A stretch of DNA of 64,000 nucleotides from Kiloniellaceae bacterium (GCA_009377535.1 WHTV01000010.1:1-64000), one strand, 5' to 3'. Counted from the stretch's first letter, positions 44,695-54,190 are shown. Translations and numbers: made by a program. Notes: generated from the sequence alone by a model not told the origin.

Positions 44695-45321
44695 CTAGCT
44701 CTCCCGGCCGGAGCGGATGTCCGCTCCCTGTAGGTGGACCTGCGCTTCCGCCACCGCTTCTTCCGCTTCGTGGCCGGCGATCAGCAATTCCCGTTTGCCG
44801 AGGGCGATAAGGACAGTCGCCTGGAGGAAGCGGAACAGCAGCAGCGCCATGCCGAGCGGCAGCGCCGCGTAGCGTACCCAGCGCGGAATCCCGATCTCCT
44901 CGTAGCGATAGTCCGGGGCGCCGCCATAGATCGCCTCAACGATGATCCGCGGCACGTAGAGATCCTCGGTCAAGATGCCGAAGCGGTAGATCTTGCTCCA
45001 ATAGTCCCAGGCACCGAACAGCATGATGCCGGCGTAGACGCAGCAGCAGAAGCCGACAAAGACCACCAGGGTCCTCTCGAAGCGGTCGGGCAGCATCCTC
45101 ACGAAGGCGTCGACGCCCAGATGGGCACCGGTCTTCACCCCATAGGAAACGCCCAGCAGAACCATCCAGGCAAAGAAGGTCGTCGTCAGTTCGAGGGCCC
45201 AGACGGCACCCGTATTGAAGACGTAGCGGGCGACCACCTGGCTGAAGGTGACCGCCACCATGCCACCGAGCAAGAGGGCGATCGCCCCTTCCTCCAGCCG
45301 GCTGACGAATCGGGATAACAT
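44695..45321 (-). CDS. dctQ: TRAP transporter small permease DctQ
   Basis: 208 residues, four membrane helices (about 15-35, 48-66, 85-108, 145-168). Motif RYVFNTGAVWALELTTTFFAW is typical. It is longer than usual, with an insertion around residues 108-140 and a charged tail, a form seen for some dicarboxylate systems. It lies between dctP and dctM. Confidence 0.92.
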   Translation of the reverse strand: MLSRFVSRLEEGAIALLLGGMVAVTFSQVVARYVFNTGAVWALELTTTFFAWMVLLGVSYGVKTGAHLGVDAFVRMLPDRFERTLVVFVGFCCCVYAGIMLFGAWDYWSKIYRFGILTEDLYVPRIIVEAIYGGAPDYRYEEIGIPRWVRYAALPLGMALLLFRFLQATVLIALGKRELLIAGHEAEEAVAEAQVHLQGADIRSGRES

Positions 45322-45421
45322 GGCGGGACTTCCTGCAACTTTGCGGGCCGTGGCGGCAGCCGGCAGCGCCGGGCCCCTCTCAACGAGGGAACCGGCGCCC
45401 CCTTGTTGGTTGTCGGAGGGA

Positions 45422-46432
45422 TCAGCTGCCCGTGTTGGCGGCCTTGGCGGCCTCGATCAGGTCCGCACCGATGTCGCCCTCGAACTGGGCCCACACCGGC
45501 TCCATGGCCTTGGACCATGAAGCACGCTGCTCGGCCGTCAGCTCGCGGATCTCGCCGCCCGAATCGAGGATCTTCTGGCGGCTCTCGACGCCGAGCTTGT
45601 TGGCGAGCGCGTTGCCCTTCGCTGTCTCCTCCTGGATAATGGTGGAGAACTGCTCGCGCACGTCATCCGGCAGGGACTCCCAGAACTCCACGGAGGTCAC
45701 CAGCAGGTAGTCGATGATGCCGTGGTTGCTCTCGGTGATGCCGTCCTGCACCTCGTGGAACTTCTTGGTGTAGATGTTCGACCAGGTGTTCTCCTGGCCG
45801 TCGACGACGCCGGTCTGCAGGGCGCCGTAGACCTCCGAGAAGGCCAGCTTCTGCGGATTGGCATCGAGAGCCTGGAACTGCGCTTCCAGCACATCGGAGC
45901 GCTGAATGCGGAACTTCAGGCCCTTGGCGTCCTCCGGCGTCAGCAGCGGCTTCTTCGCCGAGATCTGCTTCATGCCGTTGTGCCAGTAGCCGAGGCCGAG
46001 CAGGCCGTTGCCTTCCATGGAGCGCAGCAGGTCCTGTCCCGCCTCGCCGCTCTGGAAGCGGTCGACGGCGTCGATGTCCTCGAACAGGAACGGCAGGTCG
46101 AAGATGCTGAACTTCTTGGTGTACTTCTCGAACTTCGACAGCGAGGGCGCCGCCAGCTGGGCGTCGCCCAGCAGCATGGCCTCGAGGACCTTGTCGTCGT
46201 TGTAGAGCTGCGAGTTCGGGTAAACCTCCATGCACAGCTTGCCGTTCATCTCGCTGTTGACGCGCTCGGCAAGCGCGGTCGCCGTCTCGCCCTTCGGGCT
46301 GCCCTTGGCGGCGACCACGTGGGCGAACTTGACGACGATCTCGCCGCTCTCGCAGAAGGCGAAAGCTGCCGAGGTGGTCATGGATACGGTAAGCGCCGCA
46401 GCGGCTGCCGCGGCAAACAGTTGAATCTTCAC
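45422..46432 (-). CDS. dctP: TRAP transporter substrate-binding protein DctP
   Basis: 336 residues from GTG 46432, which follows GGGAGG at seven bases. Signal peptide MKIQLFAAAAAAALTVSMTT (to about residue 25). The mature protein has VVKFAHVVA, GVVDGQENTWSNIYTKKF (about 213-230) and the conserved Arg in KGLKFRIQRS that clamps the substrate carboxylate. A sigma-54 promoter 80 bases upstream implies control by DctB/DctD. Confidence 0.94.
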   Translation of the reverse strand: MKIQLFAAAAAAALTVSMTTSAAFAFCESGEIVVKFAHVVAAKGSPKGETATALAERVNSEMNGKLCMEVYPNSQLYNDDKVLEAMLLGDAQLAAPSLSKFEKYTKKFSIFDLPFLFEDIDAVDRFQSGEAGQDLLRSMEGNGLLGLGYWHNGMKQISAKKPLLTPEDAKGLKFRIQRSDVLEAQFQALDANPQKLAFSEVYGALQTGVVDGQENTWSNIYTKKFHEVQDGITESNHGIIDYLLVTSVEFWESLPDDVREQFSTIIQEETAKGNALANKLGVESRQKILDSGGEIRELTAEQRASWSKAMEPVWAQFEGDIGADLIEAAKAANTGS

Positions 46433-46510
46433 TGGAAAGCCTCCCATTTTTTTCTGTCGTGCGCGGCGCCGGAACCTTGCACTCCGACGCCGCCACGCTG
46501 CCTCGTTACG

Positions 46511-46526
46511 AGCAATAGCCGTGCCA
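46511..46526 (-). promoter_or_regulatory. Sigma-54 promoter of dctPQM
   Basis: On the minus strand TGGCACG-GCTA-TTGCT, an exact match to the -24/-12 consensus. Transcription would start near 46500, giving a leader of about 68 bases. It is the best sigma-54 site I found in the window. Confidence 0.8.
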
Positions 46527-46643
46527 GTCGACACCGACGGCGGCCAGATCGCTTAAGTTCCTGCCGAGACTAGCCCAGGTCCCGGCCGCCGACCTAGAGC
46601 CAAAAGCTGTACATGTATCGGAACTGACCCATCGCCGAAGGTT

Positions 46644-46665
46644 GATGTGTAGAAACCTACCCATC
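46644..46665. promoter_or_regulatory. Candidate DctD enhancer site
   Basis: Inverted repeat GATGTGTAG-AAAC-CTACCCATC (one mismatch per arm) about 120 bases upstream of the sigma-54 promoter, a normal distance for an enhancer-binding activator. Binding by DctD is inference. Confidence 0.4.
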
Positions 46666-46695
46666 TTGCGGGCGACGGCCGGTCCCTCGCCGCTT

Positions 46696-48102
46696 TCAGC
46701 TTTCGTAGCGCGTGTTGCCGCGGCGCTTGGTGTCGATGGGCAGCTCGATGAACAGGGGCTGGTGCGCGCGCTGCGAGCAGGCCTGCCGCGGGCAGAGGTG
46801 GCAGTTGATGCCGATCGGGCTGAACAGCTGCGCGTCCTGGGTGTTGAAGGGCGCGGCATAGGCGATGCGGTGGGCGTGCTTCAGTTCGCAGCCGAGCGAC
46901 AGGGCAAGGCGCCGGTCCTGGGTGTCGCGGCTGAACACCGGGCGCTCGGTGGTGCGGCTGATGGTGAAGAAGCGCTCGCCGTCCGGCAGCTCGACGAACT
47001 GCGGGATGATCACGCCCGGGGTACGGAACGAGGTGTGGATATTCCACACCGGGCAGGCGCCACCGTACTCGGCGATGTTGAATGAGGTCGCGTTGAACCG
47101 CTTGGTTACATTGCCGGCCTTGTCGACGCGCAGGAAGAAGAAGGGCACGCCGCGCGCGCCCTCGCGCTGCAGGGTGGTGAGGCGATGGCAGACCTGCTCG
47201 AAGGAGACGCCGAAGGCGGCCGCAAGACGGTCGACGTCATAGCTGGAGCGCTCCGCCGCGGCATGGAACGGCTCGTAAGGCATCAGGAAGGCGGCAGCGA
47301 AATAGTTCGCCAGCTCGACGTGGCAGCGGGCAACGCCGGTCTCCGACATGATGGCGCTGCCGGCGGTCAGGCGTTCGAGCACCTTTGGCAGCTCCACGAG
47401 ACAGAGCACGTGGGCGAGCTGGAACACGCGGTTCTGGTGGTCCAGCGCCTCGGAGAGATGCACCACGCAATCCGCTTCGTCGTAGATGCGCAGCGCCTGG
47501 CTCATCTCCTCCACCGGTGCCGTCCTCACCTCGATGCCATGGACGCGGTGCAGGCGCGCCTTCAGCACCGCATAGACGTCGTCGACCTCGCAGGGCTCCG
47601 CCGCATGCAGCTGCTCGGCCGCCTCCTCCAGCTCGGCGAAGTAGTTGGCGTGGTCGCGGAAGAAGTCGTGGATGATGGTCTCGGGCGCCGAGGCCAGCAG
47701 GCCGTCGGGCATCCGCTCGCTGCCGAGCTGCATCATCTTTTCCAGCGCGGTACGGTGGCTGTGGTAGAGCTGCAGGAAGTGTCCGACCAGCCGGGGCGCA
47801 TGGTCGATCGCGGCGCGCAGCTCCTGCAGGTCGGGCGGGGCGTTGCCGAAGATGGGATCCTGCATCGCGTTGCGCAGGTCGGCCAGCAGGGTCGACGACT
47901 CGTCCTTGATGAGGTCGCGCCAGTCCACGCCGTAAGCATCGGAAAGGGCCATCAGCATCTGTACCGAAAGGCTGCGCTGATTGTTCTCCAGCAGGTTCAC
48001 GTAGGCCGTGCTGACGCCCAGCGCCCGGGCCATCTCCGCCTGGGTCTGCTTGTGCTCGCGCCGGAGCTGGCGCAGCCGCGGTCCGATCAGTGTCTTGCCC
48101 AT
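46696..48102 (-). CDS. XRE regulator with ImmA/IrrE-like and Cys-rich C-terminal domain (ScfR/PrpR type)
   Basis: 468 residues. HTH at about 10-65 (TQAEMARALGVSTAYVNLLE), IrrE-like middle (CHVELANYFAAAFLMPYEPF), and a C-terminal domain ending GINCHLCPRQACSQR. Related proteins (RamB, PrpR, ScfR) sense short-chain acyl-CoA and control propionate or acetate use; the Cys cluster of PrpR holds an Fe-S centre. An inverted repeat 50 bases upstream may be its own operator. The last residues are KRRGNTRYES. Confidence 0.9.
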   Translation of the reverse strand: MGKTLIGPRLRQLRREHKQTQAEMARALGVSTAYVNLLENNQRSLSVQMLMALSDAYGVDWRDLIKDESSTLLADLRNAMQDPIFGNAPPDLQELRAAIDHAPRLVGHFLQLYHSHRTALEKMMQLGSERMPDGLLASAPETIIHDFFRDHANYFAELEEAAEQLHAAEPCEVDDVYAVLKARLHRVHGIEVRTAPVEEMSQALRIYDEADCVVHLSEALDHQNRVFQLAHVLCLVELPKVLERLTAGSAIMSETGVARCHVELANYFAAAFLMPYEPFHAAAERSSYDVDRLAAAFGVSFEQVCHRLTTLQREGARGVPFFFLRVDKAGNVTKRFNATSFNIAEYGGACPVWNIHTSFRTPGVIIPQFVELPDGERFFTISRTTERPVFSRDTQDRRLALSLGCELKHAHRIAYAAPFNTQDAQLFSPIGINCHLCPRQACSQRAHQPLFIELPIDTKRRGNTRYES

Positions 48103-48153
48103 GCCCTGGACCCATCCCCTGAACCAGAAATTAACAACTTTACCAATCTAACC

Positions 48154-48181
48154 TAATGTTGCACATACCGACAACACATTA
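48154..48181. promoter_or_regulatory. Candidate operator between the divergent XRE and reductase genes
   Basis: Imperfect inverted repeat TAATGTTG, ten bases, CAACACATTA. Position between two divergent genes fits autoregulation by the XRE protein. Confidence 0.35.
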
Positions 48182-48220
48182 ACCCGAAAATTGGTGAATG
48201 CGGAACTTTCCGGCGCTAGC

Positions 48221-48234
48221 TTGTTTGAGATCAA
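48221..48234. promoter_or_regulatory. FNR/Anr-like box
   Basis: TTGTTTGAGATCAA against consensus TTGAT-N4-ATCAA (two mismatches in the left half). It lies 55 bases upstream of the reductase ATG at 48289. Weak evidence. Confidence 0.3.
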
Positions 48235-48288
48235 GCGATCTCGGCCCTGCCCGCTGGCGGCGGAGGCACAACAGGCGGGACAGGACAG

Positions 48289-49341
48289 ATGGCATACAAC
48301 ATCCTCATCCTCGGTGCGTCCTACGGGTCGCTTCTCGGCACCAAGCTGCTGATGGCGGGACACAACGTCACCCTCGTCTGCCGCTCGCAGACGGCGCGGC
48401 TGATCAACGCCGAAGGCACCGAGGTGCGGATCCGGCTGAAGGGCGAGGAGACGCACCGTGGCATCCGCTCGGCCGGGCTGCCGGGGAAGCTCGACGCCAG
48501 GACGCCGGAGGAAGTCGACCCGACCGCCTACGACCTGGTCGGCCTCGCCATGCAGGAGCCGCAGTACGCCGTCCATGCGATCTGGACGCTGCTGGTGCGT
48601 GTCGCCGAGGCCCGGGTGCCCTGTCTCTCGATCATGAACATGCCGCCGCTGCCCTACCTGAAGCGCATCCCCGGCCTCGACGCCGCCAAGCTGGAATCGA
48701 GCTATACCAACGCGCACGTCTGGGACCGCTTCGACCCCGACCTGATGACGCTCTGCAGCCCCGACCCGCAGGCCTTCCGCCCGCCGGAGCAGGCGGCGAA
48801 CCTGCTGCACGTCGGCCTGCCGACCAACTTCAAGGCGGCGACCTTCGCCGATCCCGCGCACAACGACATGCTGCGGCGCCTGGCGGCCGACATTGACGCG
48901 GTGCGGCTCGACGGCCAGGACGTGCCGGTGAAGCTGCGCGTCTTCGACTCGCTCTTCGTGCCGCTGGCCAAGTGGTCCATGCTGCTGACCGGCAACTATC
49001 GTTGCGTCACGCGGGGCGAACCGCGGCCGATCCGCGAGGCGGTGCACAGCGACCTTGAGCAATCACGGGCGATCTACGCCCATGTCGACGCCATCGCGCA
49101 GCGCCTCGGCGCCGATCGCGCCGACGGAGTGCCCTTCGAGAAGTATGCCCGCGCCGCCGAGCACCTGCTGAAGCCTTCCTCCGCCGCACGGGCGCTGGCC
49201 GCGGGCGCCCCGGCCATCGAGCGGGTCGACAGGCTGGTGCAGCTCATCGGCCGCACGCTCGGCATGGCGCACCCGGCCATCGACGAGGTCGTCGCGACCG
49301 TCGATGCCAGGCTCGCCGAAAACCAGCGCCTGTCGGCCTGA
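48289..49341 (+). CDS. Ketopantoate reductase-like NAD(P) oxidoreductase
   Basis: 350 residues. N-terminal Rossmann ILGASYGSLLGTKLLMAGH (GxxxG type), PanE/ApbA N-domain, and a helical C-domain with SLFVPLAKWSMLLTGNYRC. It is longer than PanE (about 300) and lacks an obvious pantoate Lys context, so substrate is uncertain. It is divergent from the XRE regulator and could be its target. Confidence 0.85.
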   Translation: MAYNILILGASYGSLLGTKLLMAGHNVTLVCRSQTARLINAEGTEVRIRLKGEETHRGIRSAGLPGKLDARTPEEVDPTAYDLVGLAMQEPQYAVHAIWTLLVRVAEARVPCLSIMNMPPLPYLKRIPGLDAAKLESSYTNAHVWDRFDPDLMTLCSPDPQAFRPPEQAANLLHVGLPTNFKAATFADPAHNDMLRRLAADIDAVRLDGQDVPVKLRVFDSLFVPLAKWSMLLTGNYRCVTRGEPRPIREAVHSDLEQSRAIYAHVDAIAQRLGADRADGVPFEKYARAAEHLLKPSSAARALAAGAPAIERVDRLVQLIGRTLGMAHPAIDEVVATVDARLAENQRLSA

Positions 49342-49369
49342 CGGCACCGGCGTTCGCGGCTTCGCTCTT

Positions 49370-49411
49370 TTAGTTGTGGTAGCGCGCGTTGCCGCGGCGC
49401 GAGGCTCTCAT
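49370..49411 (-). other. 13-codon mini-ORF overlapping the kinase stop
   Basis: ATG overlaps the TGA of the kinase as ATGA and reads MRASRRGNARYHN then stop. RRGN-RY also ends the XRE protein (RRGNTRYES) 2.7 kb away, and the DNA is 22/23 identical there (GTAGCGCG-GTTGCCGCGGCGC). Either a small peptide or a leftover 3' end of a copied gene. Confidence 0.3.
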
Positions 49412-51147
49412 GTCTCGCACGGGGCTGCATCCCCGGGCGCCGCGGGGGCACCCGGGAGCACCCGCTCGGCCGGCAGATGGACGACGGCGGAGGTGCCCTG
49501 GCCGGGTGCGCTGTGGATCTTCAGGTGCCCGCCATGCAGCTCGATGAGGGACTCGGTCACGTTCAAGCCGAGGCCCGTGCCGCCTGCTGATCGCGTGAGA
49601 GCCGAGCCGGCCTGGCCGAAGGGCTGGCGTGCCCGCGACAGCTCTTCCTCGCTCATGCCGATGCCGGTATCGGAGACCGTGATCTGAAGGTCTTCCGCTC
49701 CGGCCGTCGATCCGAGTTCGATGCGGCCACCCGCGTCGGTGAACTTGATGGCGTTGGACAGCAGGTTGAAGACGATCTGCTTGAGCGCCCGCGGATCGGC
49801 CCGCAGGCGGACGGTGCTGTCCTGGCAGGTCAGGGAGAGCGATCTTTGCTCCGCGCGCTCGCGCAGCAGAGCGGTGCAGCGGCGAAGAATGTCCCCCAGA
49901 ACGACCTCCTCCTCGTGGAGATCATAGCGGCCGGCTTCGACCTTCGAGAGATCTAGAATATCGTTGATGATCGACAGCAGGTGGCTGCCGCTTTCGTGAA
50001 TGTCGCGGGCGTAGTCCCGATAGCGCTCCGTCGCGAAACTGCCGAAGACCTGCGTCGCGATCGTCTCCGAAAAGCCGAGGATGGCGTTGAGCGGTGTGCG
50101 CAGCTCATGGCTGACCAGGGCCAGGAACTCTGACTTGGCGCGGCTTGCCGCAACGGCCTTGCCGCGCAGTTCGGATTCCACCTTGGTCTGCTGCTCCGCC
50201 CGGTCACGCGCCGCCGCGAGCGATACCGTCAACTCCTGCAGGGCGCCATGGCTCATCTCCAGATCGCGCACCGTTCGCTGCGCGCGACGCACCACGAAGC
50301 GCAGCAGCAGCGCGACGAGGAGAACCGAGCAGATGCCGGGAAGCAGCAGCAGATGGATCATGGCGAGGCCGGGCTGGTCGGGTTCCCACACAAGCCTCCC
50401 CAGGACGGCGCCGGAGCGGGCGACGAGGCCGACGGTCGCACCTGCCGGCCGATCGCTCGCGCCAGCCAGTCGAAAGCCGGACAGCAGATAGCGATGCTCG
50501 ATCGATTCCAGCATCTCCGTATCGATTGAGCGCAGATAGACGAGGATGGACGACGCGCCGCTTTCATCGTGGGCCGGTCGCCCGTCCGTCCAGACGATCG
50601 GCGCAGCGGCGGCGATGGCGATGGCGCCATCCAACAGAACATAGCCCTTCACGGACACCCCGACAGGGTCCAGAGGTGCCGCCCGCGTCGCTGCGATCAA
50701 CTCGTCAAATCCATTCGAGAGTCGATCCAGGACCTCAGGGCCGAGGCGCTCGCCTTCGATCATGCCGAAGGTGGCTTGGCCCTGGCCATCGACGACGACC
50801 GTCGCATCCATGCCCAAGCCCTCGTAGGCCCAGGTGCCGATGTTCTCATCGGCCCAGGTCTCGTTGAGCGAGAGCACGATATTTTCGACCGACTCGCCCC
50901 AGGTCGCGTAGTCCCGCGCCTGGTTGGCCACCGAGTCCGCCTCGGCCGCCAGCACGCTCCGGGCGAGATGCTCCGAGGTCTTGACGGCGAGCCCATTCTG
51001 CTCGCGGGCGGCAAAGAGCAGCAGCACGACGATAATCGCGACCAATCCGCCGATCAGCAGGCCCAGAGGCCACAGCAGGCCACCCAGGGTCGGTCTCGAT
51101 TCTTGAGGCGGTCGGCGGTTCGGGAACAACATCTCGGGCAATGTCAT
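49408..51147 (-). CDS. CHASE4-type sensor histidine kinase
   Basis: 579 residues. A membrane helix at about 25-46, periplasmic CHASE4 domain (about 55-265; SVANQARDYATWGESVENIV), second helix (about 280-300), coiled coil, H-box VSHELRTPLNAILGFSETIA, N-box LLSNAIKFTD, DTGIGM and GGTGLGL. CHASE4 ligands are unknown. No response regulator is adjacent. A 13-codon reading frame overlaps the stop. Confidence 0.9.
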   Translation of the reverse strand: MTLPEMLFPNRRPPQESRPTLGGLLWPLGLLIGGLVAIIVVLLLFAAREQNGLAVKTSEHLARSVLAAEADSVANQARDYATWGESVENIVLSLNETWADENIGTWAYEGLGMDATVVVDGQGQATFGMIEGERLGPEVLDRLSNGFDELIAATRAAPLDPVGVSVKGYVLLDGAIAIAAAAPIVWTDGRPAHDESGASSILVYLRSIDTEMLESIEHRYLLSGFRLAGASDRPAGATVGLVARSGAVLGRLVWEPDQPGLAMIHLLLLPGICSVLLVALLLRFVVRRAQRTVRDLEMSHGALQELTVSLAAARDRAEQQTKVESELRGKAVAASRAKSEFLALVSHELRTPLNAILGFSETIATQVFGSFATERYRDYARDIHESGSHLLSIINDILDLSKVEAGRYDLHEEEVVLGDILRRCTALLRERAEQRSLSLTCQDSTVRLRADPRALKQIVFNLLSNAIKFTDAGGRIELGSTAGAEDLQITVSDTGIGMSEEELSRARQPFGQAGSALTRSAGGTGLGLNVTESLIELHGGHLKIHSAPGQGTSAVVHLPAERVLPGAPAAPGDAAPCET

Positions 51148-51262
51148 GAACAGAGGAATCTATTCTTCGCGTCAAGAGCTTGCGAAGTGACTCCGCCGCC
51201 CGACACCGGTGGCAACAATAGGGAGCGAAGCGTTAAGCACCGATGAAGGCAGAGGGCTAGCG

Positions 51263-52477
51263 CTACTCCGCCGGGGCCGGCCGCTGCGACAGCACGGCGC
51301 CGCTGCGCGGCAGCAAGCTGACCGCCAGGCAGATCGCCACGGCGATCCCGGCCATGATCGCGAACAACGTGGAAAAGCCCCCCTCGCGGTAGACGAAGGA
51401 GATCAGCGGAATCGCCGTCGAGCTGACGCCGAAGCCGATGATGACGCGGGCGGCGAAGGCGCGGCTGCGCCACGCGCTCTTGCTGATCCGCGCGACCAGC
51501 ACGTCGTTGATCGGGATCTGCCCGAACACCAGCAGCATGAAGCCCAGCGCCGTCACCAGCGCCGGCACGCCTGACAGGTCCATCGCCACAAGGAAGAGCG
51601 GCGCCTGCAGCCCGGCGACCAGCAGGAAGACGGTGCGCGCCGAATGGCGGTCGACGAGGTAGCCGACGACGAGCTGGGCGAAGGCCGCGGCCGCGAAGAC
51701 GACGAAGGCCCAGCCGCCCACTTCCGAGGGCGTGGTCGCGAAGCTGGCCAGGCGCTCGTCGAAGATCTTCGGCAGCGCGAAGGTCATGCACTGGAAAATC
51801 ATGCTGCCCAGGGCCGTGGTCAGGAAGATGATGGCGAAGATGCGGATCAGGGTCGAGCGGCCGACCTGGACCGTGCCGACCGCCGCCTGCCTGGCCGCGG
51901 CGCCGCTGCGCCGCGCCTCGGCGCGCGCCTGCCGGCCGCTCCACAGCAGCAGGGCGTAGGCGAAGCCCAGCGCAATCGACACCAGGCCCGGCAGGATGAA
52001 GGCGGCCTGCCAGCCGGAGAGATCGACCAGGAAGCCGGCGACCAGGGCCGCCGAGGCGACTCCCAGGTTGCCGAACACGCCGTTCACCGCCAGCGGCATG
52101 CCGGTCTTCTGCCGGCCGTGGACCACCATGGCGATGCCGACCGGGTGGTAGATCGAGGCGAATGCGCCGACCAGGAACAGGCCCGCGCCAAGCTGCAGCG
52201 GCGTCTCGGCGAAGCCGGCGAGGATCGAAGCGGCGCCGATGCCGAAGAAGAACACCAGCATCATGCCCTCGCGGCTCCACTTGTCGGCCAGCCAGCCGGA
52301 CGGAATGGCACCCAGGCCGAACATCACGAAGCAGGGTGTCGCGTAGGGGATCAGCTGGTCGTAGCTCAGGCCCCACTGCGGCCCCAGCGCAAGCACCACC
52401 GTCGCGACGATCAGGATGAAGAAGTGATCGAAGAAGTGCCCGAGGTTGAGGAACAGGAAGGTCAGTCGGTCGTGCAT
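51263..52477 (-). CDS. MFS transporter (fosmidomycin resistance-like)
   Basis: 404 residues, 12 membrane segments, start MHDRLTFLFLNLGHFFDHFF. The NLGHFFDH near the N-terminus and GWLADKWSREGMM (MFS loop 2-3) fit the Fsr/YajR-like subgroup. Substrate is unknown. It is divergent from the S10 peptidase gene. Confidence 0.9.
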   Translation of the reverse strand: MHDRLTFLFLNLGHFFDHFFILIVATVVLALGPQWGLSYDQLIPYATPCFVMFGLGAIPSGWLADKWSREGMMLVFFFGIGAASILAGFAETPLQLGAGLFLVGAFASIYHPVGIAMVVHGRQKTGMPLAVNGVFGNLGVASAALVAGFLVDLSGWQAAFILPGLVSIALGFAYALLLWSGRQARAEARRSGAAARQAAVGTVQVGRSTLIRIFAIIFLTTALGSMIFQCMTFALPKIFDERLASFATTPSEVGGWAFVVFAAAAFAQLVVGYLVDRHSARTVFLLVAGLQAPLFLVAMDLSGVPALVTALGFMLLVFGQIPINDVLVARISKSAWRSRAFAARVIIGFGVSSTAIPLISFVYREGGFSTLFAIMAGIAVAICLAVSLLPRSGAVLSQRPAPAE

Positions 52478-52624
52478 CGTCGCCTCTTCGCCAGCCGGTC
52501 CGCCGGAAGCCCCAGCTTGCCTCTTTCCCGCCTGTCCGTCTCGCGCGACCAGGACAACCGATAGCGCGATCCGGTCAGAGTCCGCCCCCTGGCCTCGGCG
52601 GCCCCGTGCCCTAACTTCTTTCCC

Positions 52625-54190
52625 ATGCCCGCGCTCCGCCCCGCCGCCCGCCTGCCGCCCGCGCTCCTCCTCGCCGCCGCGCTCTTCGCCCCCCTGGCTG
52701 GCGCCCTGCCCGGCGCAGCCCAGCCGGCCCAGCAGCCCCAGGTCCAGCAACCCCAGGCCCAGCAACCCCAGGACCGGCAAACCGACGACCAGCGCGCCGC
52801 CGGCCCCGGCATACTCTCCCTGCTGCCGGCGGACGCCGTCACGCAGCACGAGATCACACTCGGCGGCGAACGCCTCGCCTACACGGCGACGGCGGGGACC
52901 TTCGCGCTGCGCAACGAGCGCGGCAAGCACCTCGCCGCCGTCTTCTACACGGCCTATACCCTGGACGGCGCCGCCGCGGCGACGCGGCCCGTCACCTTCG
53001 TGTTCAACGGCGGCCCCGGCGCCGCCTCGGCCTACCTGCATCTCGGTCTCGTCGGGCCGCGCATCGTCGAGTACGGCTCACCACCCGAGGCGACCGCGCA
53101 GCTCAAGAGCAACCCCGACAGCTGGCTGAGCTTCACCGACCTGGTGCTGATCGACCCGGTCGGCACCGGCTGGAGCCGCGCCGCCGAGCCCGACCGCGCG
53201 GAGCGCTTCTGGAGCGTCGAGCGGGATGCCGAGACGCTGGCCAAGGTGATCGCCCTCTACGTCGCCGACACCGGCCGCACGGCCTCGCCGAAGTATCTGC
53301 TCGGCGAGAGCTACGGCGGCTTCCGCGCCGCCAAGCTGGCGCGCGCCCTGCAGCAGCAGCAGGGCATCGTCGTCTCCGGCATCGTCATGGTCTCGCCCTT
53401 TCTCGACGGCGCGCTGCACTCCGGTGCCTCCCGCCTTGCGCTCAATGCCGCCTTGCTGCTGCCGTCCATCGCGGCGACGGAGCTCGACCGGGCGGGGCGC
53501 TTCAGCGCGGAGGCCCTGGCGGCGGCCGAGCGCTTTGCCATGACGGACTACCTCGTCACCCTCGCCGGCCCGCCGCCGGAGGCCGAGACCGGCGACGGCT
53601 TCTACGCGCGGGTCGCCGAGCTGACCGGCCTGCCGCTCGACGTGGTGAGGCGGACGCGCGGCTTCGTCGCCGAAGCCTATCTGGAGCACCCCAGCGGCGG
53701 GACTCCGGAAATCGCCAGCCCCTACGACGCCACTTTCGCCCTGCCCGACCCCTTCCCGGAATCCGATGATGGCCACGCCGACGACCCCATCCTCGACGGC
53801 TATCTGCAGAGCCTCGGCGGCCTCTTCGTCGGCTACGCGCGCGAGCAGCTGGGCTACGAGACGGAGATGACCTTTGAGCTGCTGAACCGGCGCGTGAGCC
53901 GCAACTGGCATTGGAACGGCGGCCGCCGCCACGCCAGCGCCACCGGCGACCTGCGCAGGCTGCTGGCGCTGAATCCCGGCTTCAGGCTGCTGATCGCCCA
54001 TGGCCGCAGCGACCTCGTCACGCCCTACGGCGCCAGCCGCTACGTCCTCGATCACCTGCCGCAATACGGCGAGGCGGATCGCGCCTGGCTCGCGATCTAC
54101 AAGGGCGGCCACATGTTCTACTTCGACCCCACCGCCCGCGCCGCCTTCACCGCAGAGGCCGCCGCCTTCTACGAAAACGCGGCGCCCTGA
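52625..54190 (+). CDS. Exported serine carboxypeptidase, S10 family
   Basis: 521 residues. Signal peptide (about 1-33), then a short QQPQ repeat (about 36-50), then the S10 domain: VFNGGPGAASAYLHLG oxyanion site (about 122-137), LLGESYGGFRAAKLA with nucleophile Ser (about 226-240), and KGGHMFYFDPT with catalytic His (about 496-506). It would trim C-terminal residues from peptides in the periplasm. The family is patchy in bacteria but frequent in alphaproteobacteria. Confidence 0.92.
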   Translation: MPALRPAARLPPALLLAAALFAPLAGALPGAAQPAQQPQVQQPQAQQPQDRQTDDQRAAGPGILSLLPADAVTQHEITLGGERLAYTATAGTFALRNERGKHLAAVFYTAYTLDGAAAATRPVTFVFNGGPGAASAYLHLGLVGPRIVEYGSPPEATAQLKSNPDSWLSFTDLVLIDPVGTGWSRAAEPDRAERFWSVERDAETLAKVIALYVADTGRTASPKYLLGESYGGFRAAKLARALQQQQGIVVSGIVMVSPFLDGALHSGASRLALNAALLLPSIAATELDRAGRFSAEALAAAERFAMTDYLVTLAGPPPEAETGDGFYARVAELTGLPLDVVRRTRGFVAEAYLEHPSGGTPEIASPYDATFALPDPFPESDDGHADDPILDGYLQSLGGLFVGYAREQLGYETEMTFELLNRRVSRNWHWNGGRRHASATGDLRRLLALNPGFRLLIAHGRSDLVTPYGASRYVLDHLPQYGEADRAWLAIYKGGHMFYFDPTARAAFTAEAAAFYENAAP

